From NCBI RefSeq assembly GCF_001044235.1, contig NZ_JYNL01000002.1:27580-91579 (forward strand): 64,000 bases of DNA, written 5' to 3'. This stretch comes from Mycolicibacterium chlorophenolicum. GTDB lineage: Bacteria; Actinomycetota; Actinomycetes; Mycobacteriales; Mycobacteriaceae. A program made the translations under genes and the position numbers. Shown in pieces: positions 61,640 to 64,000 of this stretch (position 1 is its first letter; each line of letters opens with the position of its first letter). The notes under the pieces are model-generated. The model was given only the letters and a program-made list of their open reading frames with translations, was not told where the DNA came from and did not search any database.

Positions 61640-61680
61640 GTGTGCAACTCCGTTGTGTGCGTGGGTTAACGGGCCGACGG

Positions 61681-63081
61681 TCAGAAATTGATCATGTGTC
61701 CGGCGAGGCCATGGATGGCTTCTTGCACCGCTTCCGAAAGGGTCGGGTGGGTGTGGACGTTTCGGGCGAGGTCGTGGACAGTGAGGTCCCATTTCTGGGC
61801 CAGGGTCAACTCGGGGAGTAATTCCGATGCGTCGGGCCCGATCAGGTGAGCACCCAGGAGCAGCCCGTGTTGGGTCTCGCAGATCAGTTTCACGAAGCCC
61901 GTCGTTTCACCGAGCCCGTGGGCTTTTCCGTTAGCGGTGAAGGGAAAGCTGGCGACCTTGATGTCGTGGCCATCGGCTTCGGCTTGTTCTTGGGTAAGAC
62001 CGAAGCTGGCCACTTGTGGTTGGCAAAAGGTTGCCCGCGGCATCATTCGATAGTCGTCGATGGGTGTCGTGGGTGCGCCTGCGATGGTTTCGGCGGCCAC
62101 GAGTGCTTGAGCCTCGGCGACGTGAGCTAGTTGCAGTTTGCCGGTGACGTCGCCGATGGCGTAGATGTGGCCGACGCTGGTGCGCATGACATCCGAGATC
62201 GCGATGGCGCCCGCACTGTTGAGTTCCACTCCCGTTTTCTCCAGGCCGTAGCCCTGCACGCGGGGCGCGAACCCGATGGCTTGCAGCACCGAGTCGACGG
62301 TGATGGTGTGGGTCTCGTTCTTGGTGGTGTCTTCGATCGTGACGGTGACCTTTGCGCCGTCGTCGTCGATGGTTTGGACAGCAGTCGAGGTGTGCACCAC
62401 GACGCCCAATTTCTTGTAGGCGCGGGCGAGTTCCTTGGAGACGTCGGCGTCTTCGTTGGGCAGTACCCGGTCGAGGAACTCCACGACGGTGACCTCGACG
62501 CCGAAGTTACGCATCACGTAGGCGAATTCCATGCCGATCGCACCCGCGCCGACGATCAGCACTGAACCGGGTAGTTCACGGCGGGTGATCTGTTCTTCGA
62601 ACGTCAGCACACGATCGGTCTTTTCGGTGCCGGGCAGGAGTTTGGCGACCGCGCCGGTGGAGATGATGGCATGCTCGAAGGTGATGGTGCTGACCGCGCC
62701 ATCACCGGAGACAGTGAGAGTATGCGCATCGGTGAAGACGCCTGTGCCGGTGTATTCGGTGACGGCGTTCTTCTTCATCAGGTAATGCACGCCTTTGACC
62801 CGGCCGTCGGCGACCGACCGACTGCGGTCGAACGCGGCGCCGTAGTCCATCGTGTGGTCGCCGCTGATCCCGAATAGTTGCGCCTGTGCACTGAGGATGT
62901 GCGCCAACTCCGCGTTGCGCAACAACGCCTTTGACGGGATGCATCCCACGTTGAGACATACCCCGCCCCAGTACTTCTGCTCGATGATGGCAACACGCTT
63001 GCCCAGCTGCGCCGCCCGGATCGCTGCGACGTAACCGCCCGGGCCCGCACCTAAGACCGCGACGTCGTAGTGGTCGGCCAT
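61681..63081 (-). CDS. lpd: dihydrolipoamide dehydrogenase
   Basis: A 466-aa flavoprotein disulfide reductase that reoxidises dihydrolipoyl groups with NAD+. FAD motif [10 protein letters not shown] (11-20), redox-active C42 and C47 ([13 protein letters not shown]), NAD motif GAGAIGMEF, second FAD segment [18 protein letters not shown], and the active-site HTHPTLSEA His-Glu pair are all present. It is close to M. tuberculosis LpdC as I recall it. Being next to pnt genes rather than 2-oxoacid dehydrogenase genes, it may be a second copy; with the stand-alone lipA it hints at extra lipoyl enzyme capacity. GGAGAGG precedes ATG 63081. Confidence 0.94.
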   Translation of the reverse strand: MADHYDVAVLGAGPGGYVAAIRAAQLGKRVAIIEQKYWGGVCLNVGCIPSKALLRNAELAHILSAQAQLFGISGDHTMDYGAAFDRSRSVADGRVKGVHYLMKKNAVTEYTGTGVFTDAHTLTVSGDGAVSTITFEHAIISTGAVAKLLPGTEKTDRVLTFEEQITRRELPGSVLIVGAGAIGMEFAYVMRNFGVEVTVVEFLDRVLPNEDADVSKELARAYKKLGVVVHTSTAVQTIDDDGAKVTVTIEDTTKNETHTITVDSVLQAIGFAPRVQGYGLEKTGVELNSAGAIAISDVMRTSVGHIYAIGDVTGKLQLAHVAEAQALVAAETIAGAPTTPIDDYRMMPRATFCQPQVASFGLTQEQAEADGHDIKVASFPFTANGKAHGLGETTGFVKLICETQHGLLLGAHLIGPDASELLPELTLAQKWDLTVHDLARNVHTHPTLSEAVQEAIHGLAGHMINF

Positions 63082-63106
63082 GGTGTTCCTCTCCTACCAC
63101 TGATTA

Positions 63107-63124
63107 GGTATGCGCTCGCATACC
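63107..63124. promoter_or_regulatory. 18-bp perfect palindrome upstream of lpd
   Basis: GGTATGCGCTCGCATACC has perfect 8-base arms around CT. It lies 26 bases before the lpd ATG, in the divergent gap (63082-63406) between lpd and the aldehyde dehydrogenase, so it probably covers the lpd promoter. The form suggests a TetR- or GntR-type operator. No regulator gene is adjacent within the window. Confidence 0.6.
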
Positions 63125-63406
63125 GGCTCGGCGCTCGCGGTCTTTCCCGCGGAGGTGCGGGAGGAGATCGCAATCGCGCGAGGGCCTTGCTGGTGTCGTC
63201 CCCCAGACTCGGTGGATCGCTGACCCGGCCATACGCCATCCTAACCAAAAATGGCGCCAGTTTAGAAGCCTCCAGCTAGAATAAGCGAGGTGATCTTGGA
63301 CATCCCCAGCCGTTTAGGATCCAATTGGGGATCATCGCGGTGCACCGAGCGTTGGGCCCGTTGTAGGGATAGACGAGCCGTTTGAGAAGCGAATGGAGAT
63401 GTTTGG

Positions 63407-64000
63407 ATGACGACTTTGCAGCAGCTGGAGCGGGATCTGGGGCCGGTATCCCTGGGACCGATCGTGGGCGAGGATGTGCTGGCAGGACCCGACACCATAG
63501 CGGTTCTTGACCCCGCGACGGAGGAGACGATCGCCGAGGTCGCCGGTGGTGACATCGACACCGCGCTCTTGGCTGTCGATGCTGCGCATCAGGCGATGTC
63601 CCAGTGGGCATCGCAGAGTCCCCGTCATCGCAGCGATGTCTTGCGCCGCGCCTACGACTTGATGGTCAGCCGCTGCGAGGCGCTGGCCCAGTTGATCGTG
63701 CTGGAAAATGGAAAAGCGCTGGCCGATGCACGCTCTGAAGTGCTCTATGCTGCGGAGTTCTTCCGCTGGTACTCAGAGGAAGCAGTACGCCTCACCGGCG
63801 AGATCGGTTCCGCGCCAGCGGGGTCCAACCGGATCATGGTCGTGCACAAGCCGATTGGTGTGGCGCTGTTGATCACGCCGTGGAATTTTCCCGCCGCGAT
63901 GGCAACACGCAAGATTGGGCCAGCGTTGGCGGCAGGATGCACCGTCGTACTCAAGCCGGCATCTGAGACGCCGCTGACGGCGCTGGCGCTGGCGCGGCTG
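63407..64000 (+). CDS. aldehyde dehydrogenase, N-terminal part (runs off the window)
   Basis: 198 codons are visible before the end. The protein is an NAD(P)-dependent aldehyde dehydrogenase, most like succinate-semialdehyde dehydrogenases (VLENGKALADARSE near 98-111, AEFFRWYSEEAVRLTGE near 116-132). The oxyanion/cofactor motif TPWNFPAAMATRKIGPALAAG (157-177, ending with the CTVVLKPA strand) is present; the catalytic Glu and Cys lie beyond the window. GGAG precedes ATG 63407. It is divergent from lpd across the palindrome at 63107-63124. Confidence 0.88.
   Translation, partial: MTTLQQLERDLGPVSLGPIVGEDVLAGPDTIAVLDPATEETIAEVAGGDIDTALLAVDAAHQAMSQWASQSPRHRSDVLRRAYDLMVSRCEALAQLIVLENGKALADARSEVLYAAEFFRWYSEEAVRLTGEIGSAPAGSNRIMVVHKPIGVALLITPWNFPAAMATRKIGPALAAGCTVVLKPASETPLTALALARL

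Overview
The window comes from a high-GC actinobacterium, almost certainly a Mycobacteriaceae member (Mycolicibacterium/Mycobacterium). The evidence is a complete yrbEAB-mceABCDEF operon with Mce-associated proteins, a secreted MPT51-like antigen-85 relative, a DUF732 protein, and a LipA very close to the M. tuberculosis protein as I remember it. I see no tRNA, rRNA, CRISPR array, transposase or integrase.

Layout. (1) 0.5-5.2 kb holds a RibF-like FAD synthetase with a shrunken kinase domain, a PPOX flavoprotein, a MarR-YciI pair and a stand-alone lipoyl synthase. (2) 5.4-19.6 kb is one minus-strand series: yrbEA, yrbEB, mceA-F, an HPP membrane protein, two Mce-associated membrane proteins and four small exported proteins. 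(3) 20.2-56.9 kb is the centre of interest, an aryl-O-demethylation and one-carbon (C1) dissimilation island. (4) 57.6-64 kb holds an SRPBCC protein, a proton-translocating transhydrogenase (pntAA-pntAB-pntB) with a dihydrolipoamide dehydrogenase, and the start of an aldehyde dehydrogenase.

The island encodes five paralogues (here LigM1-LigM5) of the tetrahydrofolate (THF)-dependent aryl O-demethylase LigM, which moves a methoxy methyl group onto THF. Around them is a full route for that carbon: metF (methyl-THF to methylene-THF), two folD genes (to formyl-THF), purU (to formate plus free THF) and an NAD-dependent formate dehydrogenase (to CO2). Three folate-synthesis genes (pabB, folP, folC) are included, so the island may enlarge its own cofactor pool. 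A second demethylation chemistry is present as a P450/three-domain reductase pair very like guaiacol O-demethylase GcoAB, directly upstream of LigM5. A TfdB-like phenol hydroxylase lies upstream of LigM4, and there is a maleylacetate reductase. A ring-cleavage dioxygenase is not in the window.

Regulation appears modular. An 18-bp imperfect palindrome (consensus TTGCTTGCGCACGCAAGC) occurs seven times, and at five sites it supplies the -35 hexamer and spacer of a plausible promoter (pabB, maleylacetate reductase-folD1, SDR-LigM2, the MBL hydrolase, lhgO). A different 39-bp element is shared only by the promoters of LigM1 and of the metF-LigM3-folD2-purU-folC-folP operon, next to a LysR gene. 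The gcoAB-LigM5 unit and fdh have their own neighbouring AraC and LysR genes. Functions are inferred from sequence features and remembered family knowledge; no database search was run.
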